64,000 nt of DNA from Mesorhizobium sp. M9A.F.Ca.ET.002.03.1.2. Lineage in GTDB: Bacteria > Pseudomonadota > Alphaproteobacteria > Rhizobiales > Rhizobiaceae. Made by a program: the position numbers and the translations under genes. Within the stretch, counting starts at the first letter, position 1. Each line of letters begins with the position of its first letter. Under the pieces are notes generated by a model. It was not told where the DNA came from. It ran no database searches and saw only the letters and a list, made by a program, of their open reading frames with translations. The stretch is taken from positions 4,271,001 to 4,335,000 of the forward strand of contig NZ_CP034443.1 of NCBI RefSeq assembly GCF_003952365.1, given 5' to 3'. Shown one piece after another: positions 27,450 through 35,915 of the stretch.

Positions 27450-28073
27450 ATGATGCGAATTTTCCGTCTTGCCGGCTTCGGCGCTCTTGGTGCGCTCGCC
27501 ACAGTGAGCCCCTTGCCGCTATCCGGGTTCGCCTTGGCGCAGGCCGCGTCCACCCAGGATGCGCCCGCCCAGGCGGCGCCCGCCCAGGCGGCGCCCAAGA
27601 TGGAGACCTTCGGCACGTGGTCCACCATCGTCGACGAAGTCGACACCGGCGAGGATGTGCGCAAGACCTGCGCCGCCTCGACCGCCTTTCTCGACGCGAG
27701 CGGTACCAGCGGCACCCTGACGCTCGCCATCTCGAACGGTGACGCACTGCCGCCCGACGGCTATCCGACCCTTGTCATCGCCATGAAAAACAAGGAACTG
27801 CCAACCGGCGAGAACATTCCGGCGGTGTTCGGCGACGCCAACAGCAAGGTCAAAGCGACCGTCAATACCATTTCGGATGCCGGCGGACAGTGGATGATGA
27901 ACAATAAGACCGAGACCAGCTTGGCGCTGCTGCGTGCCATGCGCCGTGCCAGCGCACTCGATGTCACCTTCGCCGACAAGCCGGTCGCGACGGTATCGAT
28001 GGACGGCTTCACGAAGGCTTATCGCAGCCTCGGCATGTCATGCGGCTTTCCGACCGGTGACGTCGCGCCGTAA
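27450..28073 (+). CDS. secreted protein of unknown function
   Basis: A 207-aa exported protein. The signal peptide (IFRLAGFGALGALATVSPLPLSGFALA) is followed by an Ala/Pro/Gln-rich linker with repeated DAPAQAAPAQAAP, then a globular domain with two cysteines (TCAAST, MSCGFP). The layout, FGTWSTIVDEVD-RKTCAAS, faintly resembles invasion-associated locus B proteins, but I would not assign that. I start at the ATG at 27450, nine bases after AAGGAG; TTG 27444 and ATG 27453 are alternatives. Confidence 0.75.
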   Translation: MMRIFRLAGFGALGALATVSPLPLSGFALAQAASTQDAPAQAAPAQAAPKMETFGTWSTIVDEVDTGEDVRKTCAASTAFLDASGTSGTLTLAISNGDALPPDGYPTLVIAMKNKELPTGENIPAVFGDANSKVKATVNTISDAGGQWMMNNKTETSLALLRAMRRASALDVTFADKPVATVSMDGFTKAYRSLGMSCGFPTGDVAP

Positions 28074-28222
28074 TCGGCCGGTATTGCCGTCTGGGATGAT
28101 GCTGGTAATTTTTCGCGCGCCTCGCTATCTCTGAGGCGCGAGAGGCTTTCCCGATCCTTTGCCATCGCGGCAAAAACCTCTAAGCCTTTCGCTCCACGAG
28201 AATCGCGAACCGAAGGCCTGCC

Positions 28223-28714
28223 ATGCGCTGTCCCTACTGCCAGTCCGAAGATACGCAGGTGAAGGATTCGCGACCCGCCGAAGACGGCGCGGCGATCCGC
28301 CGGCGGCGCGTCTGCCCCGATTGCGGCGGCCGCTTCACCACCTTCGAGCGCGTGCAGTTGCGCGATCTCGTCGTCGTTAAGAAATCCGGCCGCAAGGTGC
28401 CGTTCGATCGTGACAAGCTGCTGCGCTCGGTGGAGATCGCGGTGCGCAAGCGCAATGTCGATCCCGAGCGCATCGACCGTGCGGTGACCGGCATCGTGCG
28501 CCAGCTCGAAAGCTCGGGCGAGACCGAAGTCGCCTCGGGCGAGGTCGGCCGGCTGGTGATGGAGGCGCTGAAGTCGCTCGACGACGTCGCCTATGTGCGC
28601 TTCGCCTCGGTCTATCGCAATTTCCGCGAGGCCAAGGATTTCCACGACGTGCTAGGTGAACTGAAGGGTGACGAGCTCAAGGGCGACGAACTCAAGGAAG
28701 AGGACGCTGGCTGA
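28223..28714 (+). CDS. nrdR: transcriptional repressor NrdR
   Basis: A 163-aa regulator of ribonucleotide reductase genes. The zinc ribbon uses Cys3, Cys6, Cys31 and Cys34 (CPYC...CPDC), followed by the ATP-cone domain ([25 protein letters not shown]). NrdR senses ATP/dATP and binds NrdR boxes. The C-terminal tail is an acidic repeat [14 protein letters not shown]. It precedes ribD by 2 bases and is presumably co-transcribed with it. Confidence 0.97.
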   Translation: MRCPYCQSEDTQVKDSRPAEDGAAIRRRRVCPDCGGRFTTFERVQLRDLVVVKKSGRKVPFDRDKLLRSVEIAVRKRNVDPERIDRAVTGIVRQLESSGETEVASGEVGRLVMEALKSLDDVAYVRFASVYRNFREAKDFHDVLGELKGDELKGDELKEEDAG

Positions 28715-28716
28715 GC

Positions 28717-29838
28717 ATGGCAGGGCGCAGCCAAGCCGAACAAGAGGTTCTTGATCGCCGCTTCATGGCGGCGGCCCTCAGGCTGTCGAGGAAGAACGCC
28801 GGGCGGACCTCGACCAATCCTTCGGTCGGCACGCTGATCGTGCGCGATGACGGCACCGGGCCGATGATCGTCGGCGCCGGCGTCACCGCTGTCGGCGGCC
28901 GGCCGCATGCCGAAACCGAGGCGTTGGCCGAGGCCGGCGAACTGGCACGCGGCGCCACCGCCTATGTCACCCTGGAGCCCTGCGCCCATCACGGCCGCAC
29001 GCCGCCTTGCGCCAGTGCATTGGTCGATGCCGGCGTCGCACGGGTGGTCGGGGCCGCGAGCGACCCCGATCCACGAGTGTCCGGCAAGGGCTATGCGATC
29101 CTGCGCGCCGCCGGTGTCGAAGTGGTCGAAAAGGTGCTCGAGGCCGAAGCCGCCGAGCAGATGGCCGGCTATATGATTCGATCTCTCAAAAAACGCCCGG
29201 AAGTGATTCTGAAACTTGCGCTTTCCAGCGACGGCAAGATCGGCATGGAAGGCCAGGGGCAGGTTTCGATCACCGGCGACATCGCCCGGCGCGAAGTCTA
29301 TCTGATGCGGGCCGAAGCCGACGGAATACTGATCGGCATCGGCACGGCGCTGGAGGACGATCCGGCGCTGACGGTGCGGTTGCCGGGGCTGGAGAACCGT
29401 TCGCCGGCGCGCATTGTGCTCGACCGCCAGATCAGGCTGCCGGAAACGTCGAAACTGGTCGCCGGCGTCGACCGGGTTCCGCTCTACGTCGCCGCCTGCG
29501 CCGAAGCCGACCCGCACCGGCGGGCCGCGCTCGAACGCGCCGGCGTGCGCTTCATCGGCACCGAGACGTATGAAGGCGATATTGCGCTGCCGGAACTGCT
29601 CGAGGATCTGGCCGCGCTCGGCATGGCGAGCGTGCTGGTCGAGGGCGGCGCCAAGGTGGCCAAGGCCTTCCTCGCCGAAGGGCTGGTCGACCGCATCATG
29701 CTGTTCCAGGGGCAGGAACCGATCGGCGAGGGCGGCATTGCATCGCCCATCGACGCCGACCATATCCCGGCGGGGTTCCGCAAATTGCGCGAGATGCGCT
29801 TTGGCGAAGATCATTACGCCGAGTGGATAAGACCATGA
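28717..29838 (+). CDS. ribD: riboflavin biosynthesis deaminase/reductase
   Basis: A 373-aa bifunctional enzyme of riboflavin synthesis. The N-terminal deaminase has zinc ligands His64 and Cys89/Cys98 with catalytic Glu66 (HAETEAL, EPCAHHGRTPPC). The C-terminal reductase contains LALSSDGKIG and VLVEGGAKVA. It converts the GTP-cyclohydrolase product by deamination and NADPH reduction. The stop codon lies inside a dispersed repeat that fills the gap to ribE. Confidence 0.97.
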   Translation: MAGRSQAEQEVLDRRFMAAALRLSRKNAGRTSTNPSVGTLIVRDDGTGPMIVGAGVTAVGGRPHAETEALAEAGELARGATAYVTLEPCAHHGRTPPCASALVDAGVARVVGAASDPDPRVSGKGYAILRAAGVEVVEKVLEAEAAEQMAGYMIRSLKKRPEVILKLALSSDGKIGMEGQGQVSITGDIARREVYLMRAEADGILIGIGTALEDDPALTVRLPGLENRSPARIVLDRQIRLPETSKLVAGVDRVPLYVAACAEADPHRRAALERAGVRFIGTETYEGDIALPELLEDLAALGMASVLVEGGAKVAKAFLAEGLVDRIMLFQGQEPIGEGGIASPIDADHIPAGFRKLREMRFGEDHYAEWIRP

Positions 29839-29878
29839 TCCCAAAAGGTGGGAACCGGTTTTGGACAAGATCAAGGTC
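29831..29878. repeat. dispersed GATCATGCTC-type repeat, copy 1
   Basis: The stretch reads ATGATCCCAAAAGGTGGGAACC and on, and corresponds to 46707-46756 in reverse orientation with several changes. It has imperfect hairpin symmetry (GACC...GGTC ends). It begins within the last codons of ribD and separates ribD from ribE. This repeat type is frequent in rhizobial intergenic regions. Confidence 0.72.
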
Positions 29879-29898
29879 AAACTGAAAGATAGAGCCTG

Positions 29899-30516
29899 AT
29901 GTTTACCGGGATTGTCACCGATGTCGGCACCGTTGCTGCCGTGAAGCCGCTGCGAGAGGGCGTCGGCCTGCGCATCGATACCGCCTATGACCCGCAGACC
30001 ATCGCCATCGGTGCCTCGATTTCCTGCGGCGGCGTCTGCCTGACGGTGACGGCGCTGCCGGAAAGCGGCGCCAATGCGCGCTGGTTCGAGGTCGAGGCCT
30101 GGGAAGAAGCGCTCAGGCTGACGACAGCCATGGGCTGGAAATCCGGCACGAGGATCAACCTGGAGCGGGCGCTGAAGATCGGCGACGAACTCGGCGGCCA
30201 CATCGTATCGGGCCATGTCGACGGCAGGGCAGAGATCGTGGCGCGCGAGGAGGAGGGCGACGCCGTGCGCTTCACGCTGGACGCACCGCGCGAACTGGCC
30301 AAATTCATCGCACCCAAGGGCTCTGTCGCGCTCGACGGCACCTCGCTCACCGTCAACAAGGTCGAAGGCACCCGCTTCGACGTGCTTTTGATCCATCACT
30401 CGCTGACGGTGACCACCTGGGGCGAACGCCAGGTCGGCGACCGGGTCAATCTGGAAATCGACACCATGGCCCGTTACGCGGCGCGCTTGGCGGAGGCGGC
30501 GAAAGAGGGGCTTTGA
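29899..30516 (+). CDS. ribE: riboflavin synthase alpha chain
   Basis: A 205-aa riboflavin synthase made of two lumazine-binding repeats (MFTGIVTDVGTVA..., then GHIVSGHVDGRAEIVAREEEG). ISCGGVCLTVTALP and VALDGTSLTVNKVEG are the two ligand sites. It dismutates two 6,7-dimethyl-8-ribityllumazines to riboflavin. The partner enzyme gene ribH lies 1.8 kb downstream, separated by foreign-looking sequence. Confidence 0.96.
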   Translation: MFTGIVTDVGTVAAVKPLREGVGLRIDTAYDPQTIAIGASISCGGVCLTVTALPESGANARWFEVEAWEEALRLTTAMGWKSGTRINLERALKIGDELGGHIVSGHVDGRAEIVAREEEGDAVRFTLDAPRELAKFIAPKGSVALDGTSLTVNKVEGTRFDVLLIHHSLTVTTWGERQVGDRVNLEIDTMARYAARLAEAAKEGL

Positions 30517-30606
30517 ATGCCTGTCGTGCAAGCCGTCTTGCCGACTTTGCGATAGTCCGACGAAGAAGACGCTTGCGGATTGGCTTACGAAGCGGTCGAG
30601 CCGCTA

Positions 30607-30710
30607 ATGCATGTCGCCCAAGAGTGCGCAGCGGTTTTGGGATAACGACATGCATAAAAACAAGAACTTGAAGCGCGTCGCGCGAATCCCTTGAGACGCG
30701 ACGCGCTTTT
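30607..30710. repeat. 104-bp two-hairpin dispersed repeat, copy 1
   Basis: ATGCATGTCG at 30607-30616 pairs with CGACATGCAT at 30646-30655; AAGCGCGTCGCG at 30671-30682 pairs with CGCGACGCGCTT at 30697-30708. The whole unit recurs at 54349-54452 with few differences. The second hairpin ends in TTTT and could serve as a terminator for ribE. The rest of the 449-base gap holds no gene. Confidence 0.88.
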
Positions 30711-30874
30711 AGAGTCTTCGCGCGCGTACAGCCACTCGAAACGGCCGCAAGGGTAGGCGCGAGGAGTGCGGGTCGAGCTTGATCCGCTGCTGCGTGGCTT
30801 GCGGCAATGCCGCTATTTTGCACGGCGGTGAGATTTTTGTTCCCGTTGCGGGTTCTATTCTCGATCGTACGCGC

Positions 30875-30880
30875 TATAAT
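30875..30880 (+). promoter_or_regulatory. -10 element of the inserted methyltransferase
   Basis: A consensus TATAAT in a locally AT-rich patch, 86 bases before the start codon at 30966. The -35 region (GTTCTA at 30852-30857, 17-base spacer) is poor. The composition contrasts with the GC-rich surroundings. Confidence 0.45.
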
Positions 30881-30965
30881 AAAAACTCCAAACGGAAAAT
30901 AATCGCCCTCACGCGCCCTGTGTACGCTTCACGAATTTTGTGAAGGCGAAACGGGTATTCGCATT

Positions 30966-31784
30966 ATGAAAAACGGAGCCGTTATATTGGAAAATATTAG
31001 CTACGACGCAACTGGTAAGATAAACTTGAACAATATTTATAACAATCCGGAACCGACAGCTTATTTTTCAACTTTGTCTCGCCTCGGCTATCGAATTCCC
31101 CAGGAGGCGAAACCTAGATTTCAACGATTGATCGAAGCGCGGCGGAGCGCCACCGAATCCGAACCGGCCAAGGTGATCGACATTGGCTGCTCTTATGGTG
31201 TCAATGGCGCGCTTCTCAAGCACGGACTTTCGATGGACGAACTCTACCGGCTCTACGAAGCGGCGGAGGCCGGCGACCCCGGGAAGCTCCTCCAGCGAGA
31301 CCGCGATCTCTACGCCGAGCCGGCGGATGCTGCGCTCGAAATGGTCGGTGTCGATCCGGCGCATCGCGCGCTATCTTACGCTGTCGATGCGGGTATGCTC
31401 GATGCAGGTGTTGCGACCGATCTCGAGAAAGACGATCCCACGCCGCAAGACACGGCAGCGATCGAAAACGCCGACCTCATCATTTCGACCGGCTGCGTCG
31501 GCTACGTCACGGAGACCTCGCTGGAACGGCTTCTGGAAACGAGCCTGGACAGCCGCCCATGGATGGCGCATTTCGTGCTTCGCATGTTCGATTTCGGGGC
31601 CTCGGAAGAAATGCTGAGCCGGCATGGCTATGTCACGGAAAAGCTGGAGGGGCTGTTTCGGCAGCGGCGCTTTGCTTCCGCCGAGGAACGGCAGCATGTG
31701 CTCGACAACCTTCGCAGGGCGGGCGTCGATGCCACTGGCGCGGAGGAGACCGGCTGGTATCTTGCCGAGTTGCATGTCGCATGA
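30966..31784 (+). CDS. class I SAM-dependent methyltransferase-like protein
   Basis: A 272-aa protein with a Rossmann methyltransferase motif VIDIGCSYGVNGALLKHG (about residues 69-86), a motif II-like MVGVDPAHRALSYAVDAG, and an ADLIISTGCVGYVTETSLERLL segment where an acceptor site would lie. The first 40 residues (YNNPEPTAYFSTLSRLGY) are probably a substrate lid. The target molecule is unknown. The gene lies between ribE and ribH, which are normally close, and its first codons are AT-rich, so it was probably inserted. Confidence 0.75.
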   Translation: MKNGAVILENISYDATGKINLNNIYNNPEPTAYFSTLSRLGYRIPQEAKPRFQRLIEARRSATESEPAKVIDIGCSYGVNGALLKHGLSMDELYRLYEAAEAGDPGKLLQRDRDLYAEPADAALEMVGVDPAHRALSYAVDAGMLDAGVATDLEKDDPTPQDTAAIENADLIISTGCVGYVTETSLERLLETSLDSRPWMAHFVLRMFDFGASEEMLSRHGYVTEKLEGLFRQRRFASAEERQHVLDNLRRAGVDATGAEETGWYLAELHVA

Positions 31785-32072
31785 CCGGAGGAGGTCGCGA
31801 AATCGGTGCCGCTCGGTGAGATTCTAAACAGCACCGCCAGACAGTTCGCTTACACCTAGCGGTCTGATTCTAACATTCGCATCCTTTCGACGGTCTCGCT
31901 GCGAACGTCAGAATCAAAAGAACCACTAGCAAATATATGTTTCTAGTAGAGTTTTGAATTTGACATTCGCGTCGTGAGCTTGCGGCCTGGTGGGCGTGGC
32001 TCCATGGTTTTCTTGCGCCGATAAATAGCCAAGCGGTCGCACCCGTGATGCAGCCTCTGGCTGCCGCGCCCG
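31785..32072. other. debris region with imperfect hairpin
   Basis: No gene is supported. An imperfect inverted repeat (GATTCTAACATTCGC at about 31864, GCGAACGTCAGAATC at about 31900) could end transcription of the methyltransferase gene. Downstream lies the parE remnant. The patch is AT-richer than its neighbours. Confidence 0.45.
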
Positions 32073-32231
32073 CTTGGGCTGGCTGAACATCCGCGCATTC
32101 GTGAAAGAGTGGAAGAGTTCGAATCGCGCGAAGTCCGCCGCATTTTTGGTGGGCACTACGAAATGCGTTACGAGATCCAGCAATCGACCATCTATGTGCT
32201 CCGCCTGTGGCACACGCGAGAAGATCGATAG
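32073..32231 (+). pseudogene. parE: ParE/RelE-family toxin, C-terminal remnant
   Basis: Read in the frame ending at the TAG at 32229, the sequence gives LGLAEHPRIRERVEEFESRE, then VRRIFGGHYEMRYEIQ and STIYVLRLWHTREDR. That is the C-terminal half of a ParE-type toxin (helix followed by the YE-RYEI strand and ending LRLWHTRED). No start codon or N-terminal half is present and no antitoxin gene is recognisable. It is a fragment left between ribE and ribH. Confidence 0.8.
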
Positions 32232-32311
32232 GCACTGCCGCCGCGCCAACAATCTTCTGCTTGCGATCAAACCGGCTTCGGCCTAAGTCACCGCGTTCCC
32301 CGGAGACATCA

Positions 32312-32806
32312 ATGGCTGGCACATCCCAACACGGCAAAGCGTTCATCCGCCCGAAGAAGAAGGCCCACCTTCTTGTCATCGAGGCGCGCTTCCACGACGA
32401 TCTTGCCGACGCGCTGCTCGAAGGCGCGACAAGCGCGCTCGAGGAAGCGGGCGCGACATACGATGTCGTCACCGTTCCGGGTTCGCTCGAAATTCCCGCT
32501 GTGATTTCCTTCGCGCTCGACGGCGCCGCCGAAGGCGGGCCGAGCTATGACGGTTTTGTCGCCCTCGGCACCATCGTGCGCGGTGACACCTATCATTTCG
32601 ACATCGTCGCCAATGAATCCAGCCGTGCCCTGATGGACCTCTCCGTGCAGGAAGCGGTCTGCATCGGCAACGGCATCCTGACCACCGAAAATGACGAGCA
32701 GGCCTGGACGCGGGCCAGACGTTCGGAGGGCGACAAGGGCGGCTTTGCCGCGCGTGCGGCGCTGACTATGATAGCCCTGAAGCAACAGCTGGGAGAGCGA
32801 TCGTGA
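32312..32806 (+). CDS. ribH: 6,7-dimethyl-8-ribityllumazine synthase
   Basis: A 164-aa lumazine synthase joining the RibD-pathway pyrimidine with dihydroxybutanone phosphate. [43 protein letters not shown] and [11 protein letters not shown] are family motifs, with the catalytic His in TYHFD. The ATG at 32312 follows CGGAG; upstream in-frame codons have no similarity. It overlaps nusB by GTGA. Confidence 0.96.
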   Translation: MAGTSQHGKAFIRPKKKAHLLVIEARFHDDLADALLEGATSALEEAGATYDVVTVPGSLEIPAVISFALDGAAEGGPSYDGFVALGTIVRGDTYHFDIVANESSRALMDLSVQEAVCIGNGILTTENDEQAWTRARRSEGDKGGFAARAALTMIALKQQLGERS

Positions 32807-33303
32807 GCGAACCCGCATCACCCGGCCAACCCGCGGCACGCCACGCCAACAAGCGCGGCGCTGCCCGTCTGGCCGCCGTGCAGGCGCTCTATCAGATGGA
32901 TGTGGCCGGCAGCGGCATCTTCGAGATCACCGCCGAATACGAGGCGTTCAGGCTTGGCAAGGAAGTCGACGGCGCGCTCTATCGCGAGGCGGACGCGCAA
33001 TGGTTTCGCGCCATCCTCGCCGGCGTGGTCGAGAACCAGAAGACCATCGATCCGATCATCCGCCAGGCGCTGACCGAGGACTGGCCGTTGTCCAGGCTCG
33101 ATTCGACGCTGCGCGCCATCCTGCGCGCCGGCGTCTACGAACTGATGAAGCGAGAGGACGTGCCGGTGGCCGTCATCGTTTCGGAATATGTCGATATCGC
33201 CAAGGCGTTTTACGAAGAAGACGAGCCGAAGCTGGTCAATGCGGTGCTCGATCGCGTGTCGCGCCGGGTGCGCGGCGAGGGGCGCGGCAAGGACGCTTCA
33301 TGA
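32803..33303 (+). CDS. nusB: transcription antitermination factor NusB
   Basis: A 166-aa all-helical RNA-binding factor that with NusE binds boxA of rRNA operons. It has [16 protein letters not shown] at the N-terminus and [33 protein letters not shown] in the second half. GTG start overlapping the ribH stop; its own stop overlaps the next gene's ATG (ATGA), so ribH, nusB and the MFS gene are translationally coupled. Confidence 0.96.
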   Translation: MSEPASPGQPAARHANKRGAARLAAVQALYQMDVAGSGIFEITAEYEAFRLGKEVDGALYREADAQWFRAILAGVVENQKTIDPIIRQALTEDWPLSRLDSTLRAILRAGVYELMKREDVPVAVIVSEYVDIAKAFYEEDEPKLVNAVLDRVSRRVRGEGRGKDAS

Positions 33304-34517
33304 CGGCCATCGTTATTACCGAGGCCGGCAGGGACGCGCGCCGCACGGCGCTCATCCTTGCCGCTTCGCAGGCAATCATCGGTTCGGCCGCACCCATCGC
33401 CATTTCCATGGGTGGGTTGGCCGGGCACTATCTGCTTGCCGCCGACAAGTCGCTGGCGACGGCGCCAATCACCGGCTTCAACGTCGGCGTGGCGCTCGGC
33501 GCATTGCCGGCCGCCGCCATCATCCGCCGGCTCGGCCAGCGCGACGGCTTCATGACCGGCACGATCGTCACCGCGCTCGGTGGCCTGGTCGCCACGCTGG
33601 CGCTGTTCCACGCCAGCTTCTGGCTGTTCGCCTTCGGCCTGTTGGTGATCGGCATCGGCGGTGCCTTCGTCCAGCAATTCCGTTTCGCCGCCGCCGATAA
33701 CGCGCCGTCTGAATTCAAGGCGCGCGCGATCTCCTTCGTGCTGGCCGGCGGCATCGTCACCGCCATCCTTGGGCCGCAGATCGTCATCTTCACCCGCGAA
33801 TTGTTTGCGCCGGTGATGTTTGCCGGCTCGTTCGCGGCCATCCTGGTTCTGGCGGCGGTCGGCACTGTCATCCTGTCGTTCCTGCGCATCCCGGCCAAGT
33901 CAACGGGCAAAGTGGAAGTCACCGACGGCGATGCGCGGCCGCTCTCCGAGATCGTGACAAGGCCGCGCTTCGTGGCGGCGCTGTTTTGCGCCGTCGGCAG
34001 CTACGCGCTGATGAGCTTCGTCATGACTGGCGCACCGCTGGCCATGGTCGGCTGCGGCCTGTCGACAGACGATGCCACGCTTGGCATTTCCTGGCATGTC
34101 ATGGCGATGTTCGCGCCGAGCTTCTTCACCGGCTCGCTGATCCATCGCTTCGGCGCCGAACGGATCGTCGCCACCGGCCTTGTGTTGCTAATCGGCTGCG
34201 CCTTGGTGGCGCTCTCGGGCCTGGCGTTGTGGCAATTCTGGACGGCGCTGATCCTGCTCGGGCTCGGCTGGAATTTCGGCTTTATCGGCGCCACCGCCAT
34301 GGTCGCCGACAGCTACCGGCCATCCGAAAAGGGCAAGGTCCAGGGTTTTCACGATTTCGTCCTGTTCGGCTCCGTAGCCTTCGCCTCGCTGATGTCGGGC
34401 GCCGTCTACAATGCCTGGGGCTGGGACATGCTGAACTGGATCATCTTCCCTGTGACGGTGCTGTGCTTCGTGGCACTGGGCGTTTTGAAGGCGACGAGCG
34501 CGCGCCGGTCCACCTGA
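33300..34517 (+). CDS. MFS transporter
   Basis: A 405-aa major facilitator with about 12 helices. [15 protein letters not shown] is cytoplasmic, followed by [22 protein letters not shown]. The helix 2-3 loop [10 protein letters not shown] is a weak motif A. It is coupled to nusB by an ATGA overlap, which chooses this start over the longer open frame. A similar gene follows nusB in other rhizobia as far as I recall. Substrate unknown. Confidence 0.86.
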   Translation: MTAIVITEAGRDARRTALILAASQAIIGSAAPIAISMGGLAGHYLLAADKSLATAPITGFNVGVALGALPAAAIIRRLGQRDGFMTGTIVTALGGLVATLALFHASFWLFAFGLLVIGIGGAFVQQFRFAAADNAPSEFKARAISFVLAGGIVTAILGPQIVIFTRELFAPVMFAGSFAAILVLAAVGTVILSFLRIPAKSTGKVEVTDGDARPLSEIVTRPRFVAALFCAVGSYALMSFVMTGAPLAMVGCGLSTDDATLGISWHVMAMFAPSFFTGSLIHRFGAERIVATGLVLLIGCALVALSGLALWQFWTALILLGLGWNFGFIGATAMVADSYRPSEKGKVQGFHDFVLFGSVAFASLMSGAVYNAWGWDMLNWIIFPVTVLCFVALGVLKATSARRST

Positions 34518-34674
34518 CACAACGCTGTCGGGACGAGGCGCGCCGAATTTGCCACGTAGGAACAAAATTATTGCGCCCGTCCCCGTCGTTATGAAACCGT
34601 GTACCCCGACGGGGCATTGAAGCCATGCTCATATGCGGCAGCCGTAGTCCGGTTCTCAGCAAGGGATTTGTGAA

Positions 34675-35586
34675 ATGTTTTCAGTCAAGGTTCTGGCCGG
34701 CGCGGCTCTGGCGCTCGGCATCGCCGCGGCCTCTGCGAGCGCCCAGGTGGTGGTGTCGTCGAAGATCGACACCGAAGGCGGCGTGCTCGGCAACATCATC
34801 CAGCTGATGCTGAACGCCAACAACATCCAAACCACCGACCGCATCCAGCTCGGCGGCACTCCGGTGGTGCGCAAGGCGATCACCGCCGGCGAGATCGACA
34901 TCTATCCGGAATACACCGGCAATGCCGCCTTCTTCTTCGAAAAGGCCGACGACCCCGTGTGGAAGGATGCCGCCAAGGCCTATGAGACGGCCAAAAAACT
35001 CGATTACGACGCCAACAAGATCGTCTGGCTGTCGCCGTCGCCGGCCAGCAACACCTGGGCGATCGCGCTGCGCAAGGAGGTCGCCGAGACCAACAAGCTG
35101 GCGACGCTGTCCGACTTCGGCAAATACGTCTCGGGCGGCGGCCAGGTGGTGCTGGCGGCCTCGGCCGAGTTCGTCAATTCGGCGGCAGCGCTTCCGGCCT
35201 TCCAGACCACCTATGGCTTCACGCTGAAGCCGGACCAGCTGATCACGCTGTCCGGCGGCGATACGGCGGCGACCATCGCCGCTGCGGCGAACCAAACCAA
35301 TGGCGCCAACGCCGCCATGGTCTACGGCACCGACGGCGGCATCGCGCCGTCCGGCCTGGTCGTGCTCGACGACGACAAGGGCGTACAGCCGGTCTATCAG
35401 CCCGCGCCGATCATCCGCGAGGCGGTGCTGAAGGAGCACCCCGAAATCGAGACGCTGCTGAAGCCGGTCTTCGCCAAGCTCGACCTCGTCACCCTGCAGG
35501 AATTGAACGGGCGCGTGCAGGTCGGCGGCGAGCCGGTCAAGGGCGTCGCCGAAGACTTTTTGAAGAAGAATGGCTTTTTGAAGTAG
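34675..35586 (+). CDS. osmF: osmoprotectant ABC transporter, substrate-binding protein
   Basis: A 303-aa periplasmic binding protein of the OsmF/YehZ (OpuAC) type. The signal peptide spans residues 1-23 (ALALGIAAASASAQ). VVVSSKIDTEGGVLGNIIQLML and GEIDIYPEYTGNAAFFF are diagnostic. It should bind glycine betaine, choline or related solutes. Two permeases and an ATPase follow, after a 329-base gap filled by an inverted repeat, so its expression may differ from theirs. Confidence 0.9.
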   Translation: MFSVKVLAGAALALGIAAASASAQVVVSSKIDTEGGVLGNIIQLMLNANNIQTTDRIQLGGTPVVRKAITAGEIDIYPEYTGNAAFFFEKADDPVWKDAAKAYETAKKLDYDANKIVWLSPSPASNTWAIALRKEVAETNKLATLSDFGKYVSGGGQVVLAASAEFVNSAAALPAFQTTYGFTLKPDQLITLSGGDTAATIAAAANQTNGANAAMVYGTDGGIAPSGLVVLDDDKGVQPVYQPAPIIREAVLKEHPEIETLLKPVFAKLDLVTLQELNGRVQVGGEPVKGVAEDFLKKNGFLK

Positions 35587-35650
35587 TCGGCACGCAGTTG
35601 GGAACGTGACACCGGTGCGAGTGGGAAAGGCGCGGTTGGCGGAACTGCCG

Positions 35651-35832
35651 ATCTCCCCCTTGCGGGGGAGATGTCCGGCAGGACAGAGGGGGGTGCTGTC
35701 CCGCCGACCTGCCAACCAATTGTAACAACGGCATCTGGCAGGTTTCATTTCCAGCAGGCCCTTAATCCGACGGTCGCGATCCTTCACACCCCCCTCTGTC
35801 CTGCCGGACATCTCCCCCGCAAGGGGGGAGAT
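35651..35832. repeat. inverted repeat pair inside the osmoprotectant operon
   Basis: Bases 35651-35695 (ATCTCCCCCTTGCGGGGGAG...) reappear almost exactly inverted at 35787-35832, with about 90 bases between. Each arm has its own CTCCCCC/GGGGGAG hairpin. The arms could pair into a long stem in the transcript between binding protein and permease. This repeat type is common in rhizobia. Confidence 0.88.
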
Positions 35833-35915
35833 TGGATGTCGCCTCGGCTTTCGCCAATCTCCAAAGTTGCCGCCACGCCCGCGAGGCCTTCGCTCGCTTA
35901 TCCGAAGGGTTTTCA

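Noticed and set aside
28612..30531. 639-aa open frame antisense to ribD-ribE
   Set aside because: Shadow of two well-identified riboflavin genes; composition is His/Arg/Gln/Asp-rich nonsense.
32232..32311. FMN riboswitch before ribH
   Set aside because: I could not find the conserved RFN core; the gap is too short and follows the parE remnant.
31870..32472. 200-aa minus-strand frame over the ribH start
   Set aside because: Overlaps ribH and the parE remnant, has no motif and no ribosome binding site.
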